A stretch of 64,000 bases of DNA from an uncultured Clostridia bacterium (GCA_945863885.1 CAMAZY010000003.1:1-64000), one strand, 5' to 3'. Shown: positions 34,708 through 46,495, counted from the stretch's first letter. Made by a program: numbers and translations. Notes: generated by a model not told the origin, from the sequence alone.

Positions 34708-35402
34708 TGTTCCGTCCTGCCTTCCGTTATCTCAAAAAACAGTGCCTCAAGGCTCTTGCCGTCCTTTTCGTCAATCCGTTTTTCGGCACAGAGTCTGCCG
34801 TTTTGCATAATATAGGCGCAGTCCCAGAAGTCCTCCACGCTGTCGAGCATATGGGTGCTGATTAAAATGCTTGCACCCTCTTTTTTCAGTTCAAAAAAAA
34901 TCTCCTTAAGCTGTTTGATGGCGTGCGGATCAAGACCAACCATCGGCTCGTCAAAAATCACGATTTTAGGCTTATGTACGAGGGCACAGCAAATCGAAAG
35001 CTTTTGCTGCATTCCCTTAGAAAGCTCTTTGCCGAGCTTATTTTTCTTGTCCGTCAGTTCGAACCGATCCAGAAGCCGGTTCGCCGTCCCGTCGTCGTCC
35101 ATTTTATAGGCTCTCAGGATAAATTCCAGATGCTCCCCCACGGTCAGCATATCATAAACCGCCGGCATTTCGGGGATATAGCCTAAAAGCCGTTTCGCCT
35201 CAAGCGACTTATTCTTGTAATCGTTCACGGTGATTTCTCCGTCGAAGCGCAGAAGCCCGGCGATACACTTGATAATCGTGGACTTTCCGGCTCCGTTCGG
35301 TCCGAGTAAAACAGCGATTTCTCCGTCGTCCACCGTAAAGCTGACGGAGTCGTTGGCGACGAATTTTCCGTATTTTTTTGTCACGTCGTTTACTTTCAGC
35401 AT
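34704..35402 (-). CDS. ABC transporter ATP-binding protein (exporter)
   Basis: A 232-residue ATPase with Walker A GPNGAGKST, a signature variant LSKGMQQKLSI, Walker B KIVIFDEPMVGLD and the H-loop STHMLD. The pattern is that of drug, bacteriocin or polymer exporters of the CcmA/NatA type. It works with the membrane subunit at 33163-34707. It follows the symporter gene by 20 bases. Confidence 0.9.
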   Translation of the reverse strand: MLKVNDVTKKYGKFVANDSVSFTVDDGEIAVLLGPNGAGKSTIIKCIAGLLRFDGEITVNDYKNKSLEAKRLLGYIPEMPAVYDMLTVGEHLEFILRAYKMDDDGTANRLLDRFELTDKKNKLGKELSKGMQQKLSICCALVHKPKIVIFDEPMVGLDPHAIKQLKEIFFELKKEGASILISTHMLDSVEDFWDCAYIMQNGRLCAEKRIDEKDGKSLEALFFEITEGRTEQ

Positions 35403-35422
35403 TTTTTCTCCTTATGCTCTTA

Positions 35423-36823
35423 TCAGATGAGCTTTTCAAGTCCTTTTGTATCGGTTTCTTCGCCGTTTCTCTTTTTCTCAAGCTTTTCGGTAAGAAGCTT
35501 AAACCGCTCTTTCGTCACCGGATAAAGAAGCAGACCGATAAGCGACAGAACAAGAAACGCACACGGAATGACCGTTGCGATGTTTTCAATGGCGTCCTTT
35601 GCCTGCTGTGACTGCGTTTCGAGCGTTCCGATATAGCCCGAACGGTCGAGCACCTGACCGGCAATCCACATACCGATGGCGGCGCCGAACTTCTGGAAGA
35701 ACTGCGGAAAAGCGGTAATCATGCTTTCTCGTCTCTTGCCGTTGACAAACTCGTCCACCTCAACAAGGTCGTACGCCATGGAGTAAAACACCGTCCAGAA
35801 ACAGCCGAGACCCAACGCCACGGCAAACACGGACGCAATCAGCATCGGGACGTTGTCGATACCAATAAGCTTAATGATAATCAGGCCGACAAGCATAATG
35901 CCGACAAAGATGATGCTTGTCAGTCTCCGGTCGGTCTTTTTGGCGACCTTTTCGACAATCGGAATCACAATGCCCATCGAAACAACGAGGGTGACAATGA
36001 CGATAACCATATCGTCTTCGCTCATGCCGAGTCTGCCCTGAACGAGATAGGCGAAGTTCGCCTGAATCATCGAGGTGGCAATCAGGAAGAAGAACACGAA
36101 CATCACAAACCAGCGAAACGGCTTGATTTTCAAAATCTCGATATACTGACTGAGACTGACCTTTTCTTTTTCCGTGCTTTCTTCGTTCGCTTTTTTCAGC
36201 GTGATGCCTTTCAGGCTCTTTGTGGCAATCACGGCGAACAAAACGGCAACCGCACCGAGCACGGCGGCGGTCATCGTCCAGCCGAGAGCCACCGTAAGAT
36301 GCAACGACACAAACAGTCCGGGAAGAATCGTCGGAAGTGCGTTTCCGAAGAAAATCGAAGCGGTGTTGATAAGAGAGCTTGTTCCTCTGATGTCGGTTCT
36401 TTCGTCGTAGTCCTCCGTAATTTCCGCAACAACGGCATAGTACGGAATCGTGTAAACCGTGTAAGCCAACCAGAACAGCATCGTCATGGCGGTGTAGAAA
36501 ATGAATTTTACAATATCGCTGTCGGTCGAAAGCGGAAGAAAAGCCGCCACGAAGGTGATGCCGACCGGAAAAGCCGCCCGGAACATAAACTTGCGCTTAT
36601 CCGCACCCTTTTTGTCGGCGAAATGTCCGATAATCGGGTCGGTTACGGCGTCCCAGATAACCGAAATCAGGCTGACCGTACCGGCAAGACCGGGCGCCAT
36701 ATGCGCAATATCCGTCAGGAAGAAAAGATAATAGGTATAGTACATATTGTAAAGCAGGGATTCGGTGGTGATTCCGCTGCAATAGCCGATCTTCTTCCTT
36801 TTTGTCAGTTCACTTTTGTGCAT
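35423..36823 (-). CDS. GPH family sugar:cation symporter (MFS)
   Basis: A 466-residue membrane protein with twelve predicted segments. The GPH motif is seen as SVIWDAVTDPIIGHFADKKGADKRKF, with the DP..G..AD cation-site residues. The region MAYDLVEVDEFVNGKRRESMITAFPQF is also family-typical. GGCAGG precedes the ATG. It is third of its type in the window but is most unlike the other two in its termini. It lies between a secreted subtilase and an ABC exporter in one transcription run. Confidence 0.88.
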   Translation of the reverse strand: MHKSELTKRKKIGYCSGITTESLLYNMYYTYYLFFLTDIAHMAPGLAGTVSLISVIWDAVTDPIIGHFADKKGADKRKFMFRAAFPVGITFVAAFLPLSTDSDIVKFIFYTAMTMLFWLAYTVYTIPYYAVVAEITEDYDERTDIRGTSSLINTASIFFGNALPTILPGLFVSLHLTVALGWTMTAAVLGAVAVLFAVIATKSLKGITLKKANEESTEKEKVSLSQYIEILKIKPFRWFVMFVFFFLIATSMIQANFAYLVQGRLGMSEDDMVIVIVTLVVSMGIVIPIVEKVAKKTDRRLTSIIFVGIMLVGLIIIKLIGIDNVPMLIASVFAVALGLGCFWTVFYSMAYDLVEVDEFVNGKRRESMITAFPQFFQKFGAAIGMWIAGQVLDRSGYIGTLETQSQQAKDAIENIATVIPCAFLVLSLIGLLLYPVTKERFKLLTEKLEKKRNGEETDTKGLEKLI

Positions 36824-36856
36824 TACCTGCCACTTCCTTTGAAATTTTTTACGCTG

Positions 36857-39712
36857 TTATCCGACTGCGGTCTGAATAACGGGTGAAGCCGGCTGAAAAG
36901 CGTAGCCCGAAAAATCGAAGCCCGTTTCCGCCGTAAGACCGTTTCCGTTGTTTTCTCCCGAAAGAGAAACCGAAGCCGTTGTTTCGTTGTAGGCGTAGTC
37001 GAGAATATAAAGGTTCAGACTGTCACATTTTGAAGCGTAAGCACCGAGCGTGCTCATGTCAAGCGTGTAGCTGTAATTTCCGTTTTCGTCCGGCTCGATT
37101 CCCTTGAACGAAACGTCACCCAATTTCCTGCCGTTTTCGTCGCTTACACGAAAGCCCATAATATAACGGTTGTCGTGAAGAACAACGCTTAAAACCGATT
37201 TTCCGTTTTCGGTCTTGTAGCTTATATCCTCCACGGTTGCCGCCTGATTGTCCACAACAAACGGGAATTCGATTGTCGTCCGTCCGCCCGGATAGTTTGC
37301 CGGTGTAGTTGACACTTTATAGACATAGCCTTTTCCGTCAACAAGTCCGCCGCCACCGCCCCAAAGAAGTCCGATGCTGCTTCTGTCCGGGTTGCAGGTC
37401 TTTCGGCAATACTCAAGAAGCGTTGAGCCGCAGAAACGGAACACACCGCTTTGATTGAACAGATTGAAGTCCATGCGCTCGCCGTTTCGAAGCAGTCCGA
37501 CACTGACCGTAACGGTCGGGTTTTTCAGCTTGCTTTTGAGTGCGTTTACCGAATAGGCGCAGTACTTACGGTCGATTCCGTATTCGCTGCCGCTTTCAAA
37601 CATATTCGCACCAAGCGGATAATAGCTTTCGCCGTCGGTCACCATAAGACCCCACATTTTTCCGAGATAGGACGGCTGACTGTCATACATCGTATAATCA
37701 AACAGCATCGCCTTGTTCCAGTCTCCGTCAAAGGCAAGATACGGAATCGAAAGGGCCGGCACGTCCTTGTTTTCGCTTTCAAGGAAAACAAAGCCGTCAA
37801 GGAAATATCCGTTTTTGAAGATTTCTTTCATCGTTTCCTGCGTTTTCGATGAAACGGTAATTTTTACCCCGATTTCGGTCTTGGAATTTGCGGGAATGAC
37901 GACCTTGCCGCCGTCAACGCCGTTCGTATATTCGAGCGTATAGCCGCTGTTTTCGGTAAGCTTGCGGCTTGTCAGCGTGTTGATGTACTGTCCGCTCCGT
38001 TTCGTATAAGAATCGGTCAGCACAACCGTTCTGATATTGTATGATAACGGCTCGGACGAGAAATTATAAGCACAAAACGTGAATTCGAGCGTTCCGTCCG
38101 TGTCCTGACCGAGGTCGATTTTCGGTCTTGATGACCCGTCGGCGGCGGTGAGATAGGCTTTCGTGCTCAGGGCATTTTCAAGGCTCAGGAAGCCTGCGCC
38201 CTGCCGTCTCGGGGAATAATAGGTCGATTTTCCGACGCCCCGGAACGGGACAGCGGTACTCATCAGAATATTCGTTGCCGTTTCGGCTCTTTCCTTTCCG
38301 CTTAAAGACGGCTTGCTTTCACCGAGGTATTCGAAAAGGTCGGCAACGGCACCCGCATAATAAGGCGATGCCATGGAAGTACCGCTCATCGTCCGGTAAC
38401 TGTTTCCGTTGACCGAAGATAAAATATCGCTTCCGGGGGTCGTGATTTCGGGCTTGAGCCGTAAATCCGCCGTCACACCCCACGAGGAATACTCCGCCAT
38501 ATCGGCGCTACCCTGTCCGCTGATGCTGATTGCACCGTTTCCGTAAGCCATGCCCCCATTCACCTTGGCGGCGGCAACAGCCGTACACCATTTATAGCTG
38601 GCAGGTGAATTAACCGTTCCGTAGTCGAACAAATCGGAATTGAGCGTTTCGCTTCCCGACACAGCATCGTTTTTGCCGAGACTTGCTTCGTTGCCGGCCG
38701 AACAGATAACGGGGATTCCGCATTTTTCAAGCCGTTTAATCACATCGGCGGTAAAGATATTGTCCGGGTTTTGTCCGCTCGGAGCACCGAGACTCATATT
38801 GACCGCATCAGCACCGAGCTTCACCGCATCGTCAAGGGCGGCAAGATAGACATATTCCTTTGCCAATGAATTCTTTTCGTCGCCGAAAACCTTCATCAAA
38901 AGAAGCTGACAGTCGGGCGCAACACCCGTCATCACGTCGCTTTTTCCGCCGATGATGCCGGCAACGTGCGTACCGTGGTCGGAGTTTTCGTTGCCGACCG
39001 ATTTGTCGATTTCGGCGTAGTCCCATTTATACGGAATCTTCTGTGAATAATAGTTTGCGCCCCACATCGGCACAAAGGTATTCAGCGCCTTAAAGGTCGT
39101 GATGATGTTGATATCCGACTTTGAAAGCTTCGGGTCGGGCACTTCAGAATCAAACGCATCGTGAGACAGCTCAAAGCCCGTATCTAAAACGGCAATTGCC
39201 GTACCCTTACCGGTATAGCCCGCTTTTTGCACCTCGTTTACGCCGGTAAAAAGCCCGGCTTCTTCAAGCCCCACGTCATAAGACTCAGCGTCAATTGTCT
39301 GCGGCTGAGAAAACTGCTCGCTGATATGGACACTCTTAATCCCCGGAAGTGCTTCCAGCTCATCGAGGTACTTGTACGGAATCTGAAGCGAAAAGCCGTT
39401 GAGAACAAAGCAATAGTTGTAAGACCGGCTGAAATCAGCGGCTTTAAACTGCTTTGAAATCAGCTTTTTCAGCCCTTTCTGAGCCGAAAGCAGTTCCTGA
39501 TAGCCATCGGTCTGTGTATAGCTTTTCACGATTTTTTCCCTTTGCGAAGCTGTTTTCACCTTGTCAAGCACACTGCTTGTTTCAAGCTCGACAATCACGT
39601 CAACCGGTGTGTTGATATCTGTTCCCGGTTTGTTTGTGTCTGTCCCTCCGAGTCCCAGAAGAGACATCAGTTCAAGCAAAAGGCAAAGCAAAAACGAAAG
39701 TATTGATTTCAT
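36857..39712 (-). CDS. Secreted subtilisin-like serine protease, S8 family
   Basis: A 951-residue exported protease. A signal peptide (1-20) is followed by an inhibitor-type prodomain (about 35-140). The catalytic domain has the triad Asp in AVLDTGFELSHDAF, His in DHGTHVAGIIGG and Ser in MSGTSMASPYYAGAVADL. There is no sortase motif. The C-terminal 400 or so residues are beta-rich, like the Fn3-like parts of C5a-peptidase-type subtilases. AGGGGGG precedes the ATG at 39712; the longer frame runs through the promoter. It is the first gene of the run that ends with rmlA. Confidence 0.9.
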   Translation of the reverse strand: MKSILSFLLCLLLELMSLLGLGGTDTNKPGTDINTPVDVIVELETSSVLDKVKTASQREKIVKSYTQTDGYQELLSAQKGLKKLISKQFKAADFSRSYNYCFVLNGFSLQIPYKYLDELEALPGIKSVHISEQFSQPQTIDAESYDVGLEEAGLFTGVNEVQKAGYTGKGTAIAVLDTGFELSHDAFDSEVPDPKLSKSDINIITTFKALNTFVPMWGANYYSQKIPYKWDYAEIDKSVGNENSDHGTHVAGIIGGKSDVMTGVAPDCQLLLMKVFGDEKNSLAKEYVYLAALDDAVKLGADAVNMSLGAPSGQNPDNIFTADVIKRLEKCGIPVICSAGNEASLGKNDAVSGSETLNSDLFDYGTVNSPASYKWCTAVAAAKVNGGMAYGNGAISISGQGSADMAEYSSWGVTADLRLKPEITTPGSDILSSVNGNSYRTMSGTSMASPYYAGAVADLFEYLGESKPSLSGKERAETATNILMSTAVPFRGVGKSTYYSPRRQGAGFLSLENALSTKAYLTAADGSSRPKIDLGQDTDGTLEFTFCAYNFSSEPLSYNIRTVVLTDSYTKRSGQYINTLTSRKLTENSGYTLEYTNGVDGGKVVIPANSKTEIGVKITVSSKTQETMKEIFKNGYFLDGFVFLESENKDVPALSIPYLAFDGDWNKAMLFDYTMYDSQPSYLGKMWGLMVTDGESYYPLGANMFESGSEYGIDRKYCAYSVNALKSKLKNPTVTVSVGLLRNGERMDFNLFNQSGVFRFCGSTLLEYCRKTCNPDRSSIGLLWGGGGGLVDGKGYVYKVSTTPANYPGGRTTIEFPFVVDNQAATVEDISYKTENGKSVLSVVLHDNRYIMGFRVSDENGRKLGDVSFKGIEPDENGNYSYTLDMSTLGAYASKCDSLNLYILDYAYNETTASVSLSGENNGNGLTAETGFDFSGYAFQPASPVIQTAVG

Positions 39713-39787
39713 TATATTCCCCCCTGCGAACACAAAGCACACTGAAAGCCACTGCATGCCCCGCACTCAATCTTTTCTTATTTATTT

Positions 39788-39816
39788 ATCATAACACAAC
39801 GCTGAAAGGTTGACAA
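39788..39816 (-). promoter_or_regulatory. Promoter of the subtilase-rmlA run
   Basis: TTGTCA (39811-39816), 17 bases, TATGAT (39788-39793) on the minus strand. Confidence 0.7.
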
Positions 39817-39903
39817 GACCTTTTATAAAAAAGAAAAGACGCCCGGCCACCGTGAAAAACTTATCTTTCAACGTATAGCTCAAAGCGCCTCTTTGCGTTT
39901 TCA

Positions 39904-40137
39904 TCAGTCAATCTCAACCGAGATCTTCGTGTTGTTCCTGTTAGCGGTTGCACGCATAACGGTTCTTACGGCCTTGGCAATTCTGCCCTGCTTACCGATT
40001 ACTCTGCCCATGTCGTCGGGAGCAACGTGCAGATGGTAAACAACAATACCCTCTTCGTTTACGTCGTCAACCTCAACAGTCACCTTATCGGGCTCGTCAA
40101 CGAGACCCTTTGCTATTGCAGCAAGTAACTCTTTCAA
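39904..40137 (-). CDS. khpA: KH-domain RNA-binding protein KhpA
   Basis: A 77-residue single KH-domain protein with the GxxG loop in GRVIGKQGRIAKAVRTVMRA. KhpA forms a heterodimer with KhpB/Jag and binds many RNAs in Firmicutes. GGGAGG-type sequence precedes the start. It lies 17 bases after rpsP, the standard position. Confidence 0.93.
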   Translation of the reverse strand: MKELLAAIAKGLVDEPDKVTVEVDDVNEEGIVVYHLHVAPDDMGRVIGKQGRIAKAVRTVMRATANRNNTKISVEID

Positions 40138-40154
40138 GGTGAGTACCTCCCAAA

Positions 40155-40400
40155 TTATTTATTGTCGGCTGCCTTCTTAAGAAGAACCTTTACCGTATCG
40201 GTCGGCTGTGCGCCGTTCTTGATCCATGCGTCGGCCTTTTCGGTGTCGATCTTGATTACCGGGGGTTCGGTCATCGGGTTATAATAACCGATTTCTTCGA
40301 TGAAACGACCGTCACGCGGATATCTCGAATCTGCGACAACTACACGATAGAACGGTGCTTTCTTTGCGCCCATGCGGCGAAGTCTGATTTTTACTGCCAT
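40155..40400 (-). CDS. rpsP: 30S ribosomal protein S16
   Basis: An 81-residue ribosomal protein starting [19 protein letters not shown] and containing [22 protein letters not shown], the S16 signature. TTGGAGG lies before the ATG at 40400. It sits in the usual ffh-rpsP-khpA order. Confidence 0.97.
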   Translation of the reverse strand: MAVKIRLRRMGAKKAPFYRVVVADSRYPRDGRFIEEIGYYNPMTEPPVIKIDTEKADAWIKNGAQPTDTVKVLLKKAADNK

Positions 40401-40467
40401 TTTTGTTACCTCCAAAAATATAAATAAAGTTGATTATAATTAACACGCTTGGTGTCATTTACGGTTT

Positions 40468-41838
40468 TTACATCATCGGGAAGCCGCCCTGGCCGCCCAT
40501 GCCGTTCATTCCGACCATGTTCATCATACGCTTACGCATTTTTTTACTGCTCTTGCCGGAGAACTGCTTAAACATTTTTTGCATCTGTCTGTACTGAGAA
40601 AGAAGCTTATTGACGTCCTCGATCTGCATTCCGCAGCCGGCGGCAATTCTTCTCTTTCTCGACGGATTGATGATATCGGGTTTGGTTCTCTCCTGCGGCG
40701 TCATGGAAAGGATAATCGCCTGCATACGGTCGAACTGCCGCTCGTCAACCTCAATTTCGTCCGCCTTTTTGCCGACGCCGGGAAGCATCTTCAGAATGTC
40801 ACGGACCGAGCCGAGCTTTTTCATCTGCTGAAGCTGGTCAAGCAGATCATTGAGGTCGAATTTATTTTTGCGAAGCTTTCTTTCAAGCTCAAGCGCCTTT
40901 TTCTCGTCAAGCTCCTGCTCTGCCTTTTCGATAAGCGAAAGCATATCGCCCATTCCGAGGATACGAGAAGCCATTCGGTCGGGGTGGAACACGTCAAGGT
41001 CGCCCAATTTTTCACCCGTACCGACAAACTTGATCGGCTTACCGGTAACTGCCCTTGCGGAAAGAGCCGCACCGCCACGGGTGTCACCGTCAAGCTTTGT
41101 GAGAATCAAGCCGTCGATTCCGAGCGCTTCGTTGAACGAGGTTGCCACATTGACGGCGTCCTGACCGGTCATGGAGTCAACGACAAGCAGGATTTCGTGG
41201 GGCTTTACCTCGGCTTTGATGTTTTTCAGCTCGTTCATGAGCTGTTCGTCAACGTGAAGACGACCGGCGGTATCCAAAAGAACATAGTCATGTCCGTGAT
41301 CCTTTGCGAACGCCACGGCGCTTCTTGCGATTTCAACGGGATTGATCTGACCCATTTCGAAAACGGGTACGCCCGCCTTTTCACCGACGACCTGAAGCTG
41401 TTTAATAGCCGCCGGACGGTAAACGTCGCAGGCAACAAGCAAGGGTCGGTGTCCCTGATTTTTAAGCATGAGAGCAAGCTTTGCGCTGTGGGTGGTTTTA
41501 CCGGAGCCTTGCAAGCCGCACATCATGACGACGGTCGGCGGGTGGTTTGCGATAGCGAGTCTTGCTTTCGTTCCGCCCATGAGGGCAATCAGTTCTTCGT
41601 TGACGATTTTGATAACCATCTGAGACGGCGTCAGGCTTTCCATAACCTTGGCGCCAATGGCACGCTCGGTAACGGTTTTCGTAAAGTCCTTGGCGACTTT
41701 ATAGTTGACGTCGGCCTCCAAAAGGGCAAGCCGCACCTCACGCATTGCGTCCTTAACGTCGCTTTCGGTCAGTGCGCCCTTACTTTTCAGCTTTTTAAAA
41801 GCGGCTTCGAGTCTGTCTGAAAGACCTTCAAATGCCAA
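40468..41838 (-). CDS. ffh: Signal recognition particle GTPase Ffh
   Basis: A 456-residue SRP54-type protein that binds signal sequences and the SRP RNA for cotranslational membrane targeting. N domain (1-85), G domain with GLQGSGKTT, DVYRPAAIKQL, DTAGR and TKLDGD, and a methionine-rich M domain ending in GGQGGFPMM. I chose the TTG at 41838, which gives the canonical MAFEGLSDRLE start and has AAGGAAG eight bases upstream; a GTG three codons earlier is too close to that site. It follows ylxM. Confidence 0.96.
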   Translation of the reverse strand: MAFEGLSDRLEAAFKKLKSKGALTESDVKDAMREVRLALLEADVNYKVAKDFTKTVTERAIGAKVMESLTPSQMVIKIVNEELIALMGGTKARLAIANHPPTVVMMCGLQGSGKTTHSAKLALMLKNQGHRPLLVACDVYRPAAIKQLQVVGEKAGVPVFEMGQINPVEIARSAVAFAKDHGHDYVLLDTAGRLHVDEQLMNELKNIKAEVKPHEILLVVDSMTGQDAVNVATSFNEALGIDGLILTKLDGDTRGGAALSARAVTGKPIKFVGTGEKLGDLDVFHPDRMASRILGMGDMLSLIEKAEQELDEKKALELERKLRKNKFDLNDLLDQLQQMKKLGSVRDILKMLPGVGKKADEIEVDERQFDRMQAIILSMTPQERTKPDIINPSRKRRIAAGCGMQIEDVNKLLSQYRQMQKMFKQFSGKSSKKMRKRMMNMVGMNGMGGQGGFPMM

Positions 41839-41873
41839 ACGAATCACTTCCTTTTATCTGAATTAAAAATCGA

Positions 41874-42236
41874 TTACTCTCTTAACATCTGTGTAATTAC
41901 GCCGATTCGGGTCGTTGCGTCGTTGATTTCGCGGGACAAAACGGTGCTGCGGTTGATTTCTTTAATCACTTCGGTAAGCTGTTCGATTTCGTCAAGACCG
42001 TTTTTCATGTCGTCAAAGCGGCGTTTAAGTCCGAGATGCGCTTCAAAATCGAGAAGCTGCGCCTCGGCACGCTTGATGGCGTCACGCACGCCCTGTCGTG
42101 TGATACCCTCGTTTTCGGCGATTTCGGCAAGCGACAGATCATCGTTATAGTAATAGCCGATAAAGTCCTGCTGTTTTTTCGTCAGCATTTCGCCGTAAAT
42201 ATCGAAAAGCATGATAACATCAAGATTTTTCGCCAT
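41874..42236 (-). CDS. ylxM: YlxM family helix-turn-helix protein, SRP-associated
   Basis: A 120-residue protein with a sigma-70 region-4-like HTH. The family pattern LFDIYGEMLTKKQQDFIGYYYNDDLSLAEIAE is followed by the recognition helix TRQGVRDAIKRAEAQL. YlxM stimulates Ffh/FtsY GTPase activity in streptococci. GAGGGGG precedes the start. It is the first gene of the ylxM-ffh-rpsP-khpA operon. Confidence 0.93.
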   Translation of the reverse strand: MAKNLDVIMLFDIYGEMLTKKQQDFIGYYYNDDLSLAEIAENEGITRQGVRDAIKRAEAQLLDFEAHLGLKRRFDDMKNGLDEIEQLTEVIKEINRSTVLSREINDATTRIGVITQMLRE

Positions 42237-42349
42237 ACCCGATTCCCCCTCGCCTTAGTCTGTAAAGAGTTTTTCCTTTACAGCTTGGCTATTATACTAA
42301 ATCTTCCGGCGGTTGTCAAGTAAAATAAGAAAAATTCTTCACGGACAAG

Positions 42350-42376
42350 CAAAAAGCAGCCGGAACCGACTGCTTA
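42350..42376 (-). terminator. Terminator after the BspA-like gene
   Basis: A 10-bp stem (42354-42363 with 42366-42375) with one G-U pair and a 2-base loop, followed by a U-run on the minus strand. Confidence 0.65.
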
Positions 42377-42386
42377 TTTGTGAGAT

Positions 42387-44377
42387 TTATTTGACTTTGA
42401 CGGATTTCACCGACGAGTATGAGCCGTAAATCGTGCTTCCTCCTGAGGTTGTATAGGCTGCAACCTTGAAGTAGTAGGTCTTGCCGGTGGTAAGTCCCGT
42501 TTTGGTCATGCTGACGGTGCCGTTATTCTTGATTGTGGCAATTTTCGTATACTTACCGGTTTTCGAAGTCGCCATGTAGACAACGTAGCCGGTGGCTCCT
42601 GTCTGTTTATTCCACTTGAGCGTGGCTTTTTTCGCGCCGGCGGTGACGGAAAGGGTCGGGGTGCCGGGTGCGATTGTAAAGTAGAGCATCTTTTCGCCGG
42701 AATAGTTACCCTTAAACGTGACTTTGACGGCGTACTTGCCGGGGTTCTTTCTTACGGACGGAGCGGAAACGGTATAATCGATGTTTTTCCTGAGTGTCTT
42801 TCCGGCGGAATCTTTAACCACTACTGTCGGAGACTGATTCTTGCCGTTGTAGGTGAATTTCGTTGCGGAAAGAGTAACGGAGGCGATCCGCTTAATGAGC
42901 GTTGCCTTGGTGATCGTTTCGCAGGTTTTGCAAGAGGTGGTCGAAAGTCCGCTTTCGGTGAACGTTGCCGGTTCAACATCGGTTTTCAACGTGTGACCCG
43001 TAGCAGGAATCTTACGGACGAAATGACATTCACCGCAGGTTTTACAGGTCTTGGTTTCGTAACCGATCGAGGTGCACGTTGCGGCGGTTATCTCGCTGAC
43101 AAAGCTGTGACCTTTGGCAGGTGTTGTGCTTGCCGAAGCAACCGTTCCGCAGACGGTACATTTTTTGATGGAAACGCCGATTGACGTACAGGTTGCGGCG
43201 TGCATTTCTGTTGCATACTTATGTCCCGTTGCCGGAATCGTTTCGGTGTAGGTTTTTCCGCAGTCGCAGGTGAAAGTCTTAACACCGCTTTCGGTGCAGG
43301 TCGCTTTCATCGTTATTTTTGCAGTATAGGAATGGGTGTGTGTGATGTCGGCGTTATAATACATTTTTGCACGGAGAATCATGTCGTTGGACTGGTCGAT
43401 TGAAATTTTCTTCCAGTCGGCTTCGCTTCCGGCGTAGTACACTTCGGGGATACTCTCGATTCCCTTAAAAGCGTTTTCACCAATCGTTTTAACATTTTTC
43501 CGATTTTGATTGTGGTAAGAGGACAATATTCAAACGCATTATTCGGTATCGTTTTTACGCCATTACCAATAGTGACACTTGTTAATGTTAAGCAATTGCA
43601 AAATGCATCCTCACCTATTCTTGTTACGCTATCTGGGATCGTTATACTTTTTAAGGCGAAGCAGGACATAAATGCAACATGACCTATGCTTGTTACGCCT
43701 TCCGGTATCGCTATACTTGTTAAGCCGCTACAGGCGAAAAATGCAGAATCTCCTATGTTTGTAACACTGTCCGGTATCGTTATACTTGTTAAGCCGTCGC
43801 AGTAGAAAAATGCAGATTCAGCAATTCCCTTTGTCCCACTTTTGATGACAACACTTGTATTTTTAAGCATTGTACCTTTATATTTATAATATACTTTTCC
43901 GGCATATACATCACCGAATGGTTGCGCATTAAACCATGCCGTACCAGAAAATGCATCCCTGCCAATACTTGATACGCTATCCGGTATTTTTATACTTGCT
44001 AACCCGGTGCAATCATTAAAAGCATCACTGCCAATGCTTGTGACGCTGTTCGGAATTGTTACGCTTGTCAAGCCAGTACAACCATAAAACGCCCCAGAGC
44101 CTATGCTCGTCACCGGATAACCCTCAAGCGTATCTGGTATCACAACATCACCGCTGATTGAACGATCGCAGTAGGTTATCGTTGCTTCACTGTTTTCAAC
44201 TATATATTCATAGTTTCTCTCTGTGTAATATGCCCCTACCCTCGTCGCAAACATCTCCGACCACTTCGGCAACTCCAACCCGACAAATCCGCTCATCGGT
44301 ACCGCCGTAACCGCCATGATGACAACCATAACGCAGGCTATGACACGTTTGAAAGTGTGATTATTGTTTTTCATCAT
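42387..44377 (-). pseudogene. BspA-like leucine-rich-repeat surface protein, split by a one-base frameshift
   Basis: The first half (start 44377 or 44374 behind AGGAGG) has a signal peptide and about nine BspA-type repeats, with the unit pattern (I/V)TIPxSVTSIGxxAFxxCxxLTS. Around 43495 the frame changes. The second half continues the last repeat without a gap if one A is added to a run of five A (minus strand): KIGK joins NVKTIGENAFKGIESIP. The second half then has four Cys/His repeats of the type ATCTSIG...C..CG...PA.GH (for example ATCTSIGVSIKKCTVCG), an Ig-like domain and a fibronectin type III domain, and ends at 42387. A complete product would be about 660 residues and probably cell-surface exposed. 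No sortase motif is seen. The break could be real, a phase-variable tract or a sequencing error. Confidence 0.8.
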
Positions 44378-44417
44378 CTTTTCCTCCTGTAACAAGCTGA
44401 AAATTATGTTCAAGAAT

Positions 44418-44446
44418 AATCTACCACATTCCGTCCCCAAAATCAA
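44418..44446 (-). promoter_or_regulatory. Promoter of the BspA-like gene
   Basis: TTGATT (44441-44446), 17 bases, TAGATT (44418-44423) on the minus strand, just after the groESL terminator. Confidence 0.55.
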
Positions 44447-44455
44447 GCACAAAGA

Positions 44456-44484
44456 GAAAAAAAGCCGCAGGTTTCCCTGTGGCT
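44456..44484 (-). terminator. Terminator of the groESL operon
   Basis: A 9-position stem with one mismatch (44463-44471 with 44476-44484), a TTTC loop, and a run of seven U on the minus strand. Confidence 0.8.
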
Positions 44485-44520
44485 TCTCTAAAATCTAACA
44501 TCTAATGTCTGACATCTGAA
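44485..44520. repeat. ATCTGA-type tandem spacer after groL
   Basis: Degenerate heptamers (AAATCTA, ACATCTA, ATGTCTG, ACATCTG) fill the space between the groL stop codon and its terminator. The block resembles the one at 32236-32265. Confidence 0.4.
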
Positions 44521-46463
<1,943 letters not shown>

Positions 46464-46495
46464 TGTTATATCCTCCTGTGTTAATATTGCTAATA

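Noticed and set aside
40579..41820. A 413-residue plus-strand frame opposite ffh
   Set aside because: It is antisense to a highly conserved gene, with no ribosome binding site and no protein family features.
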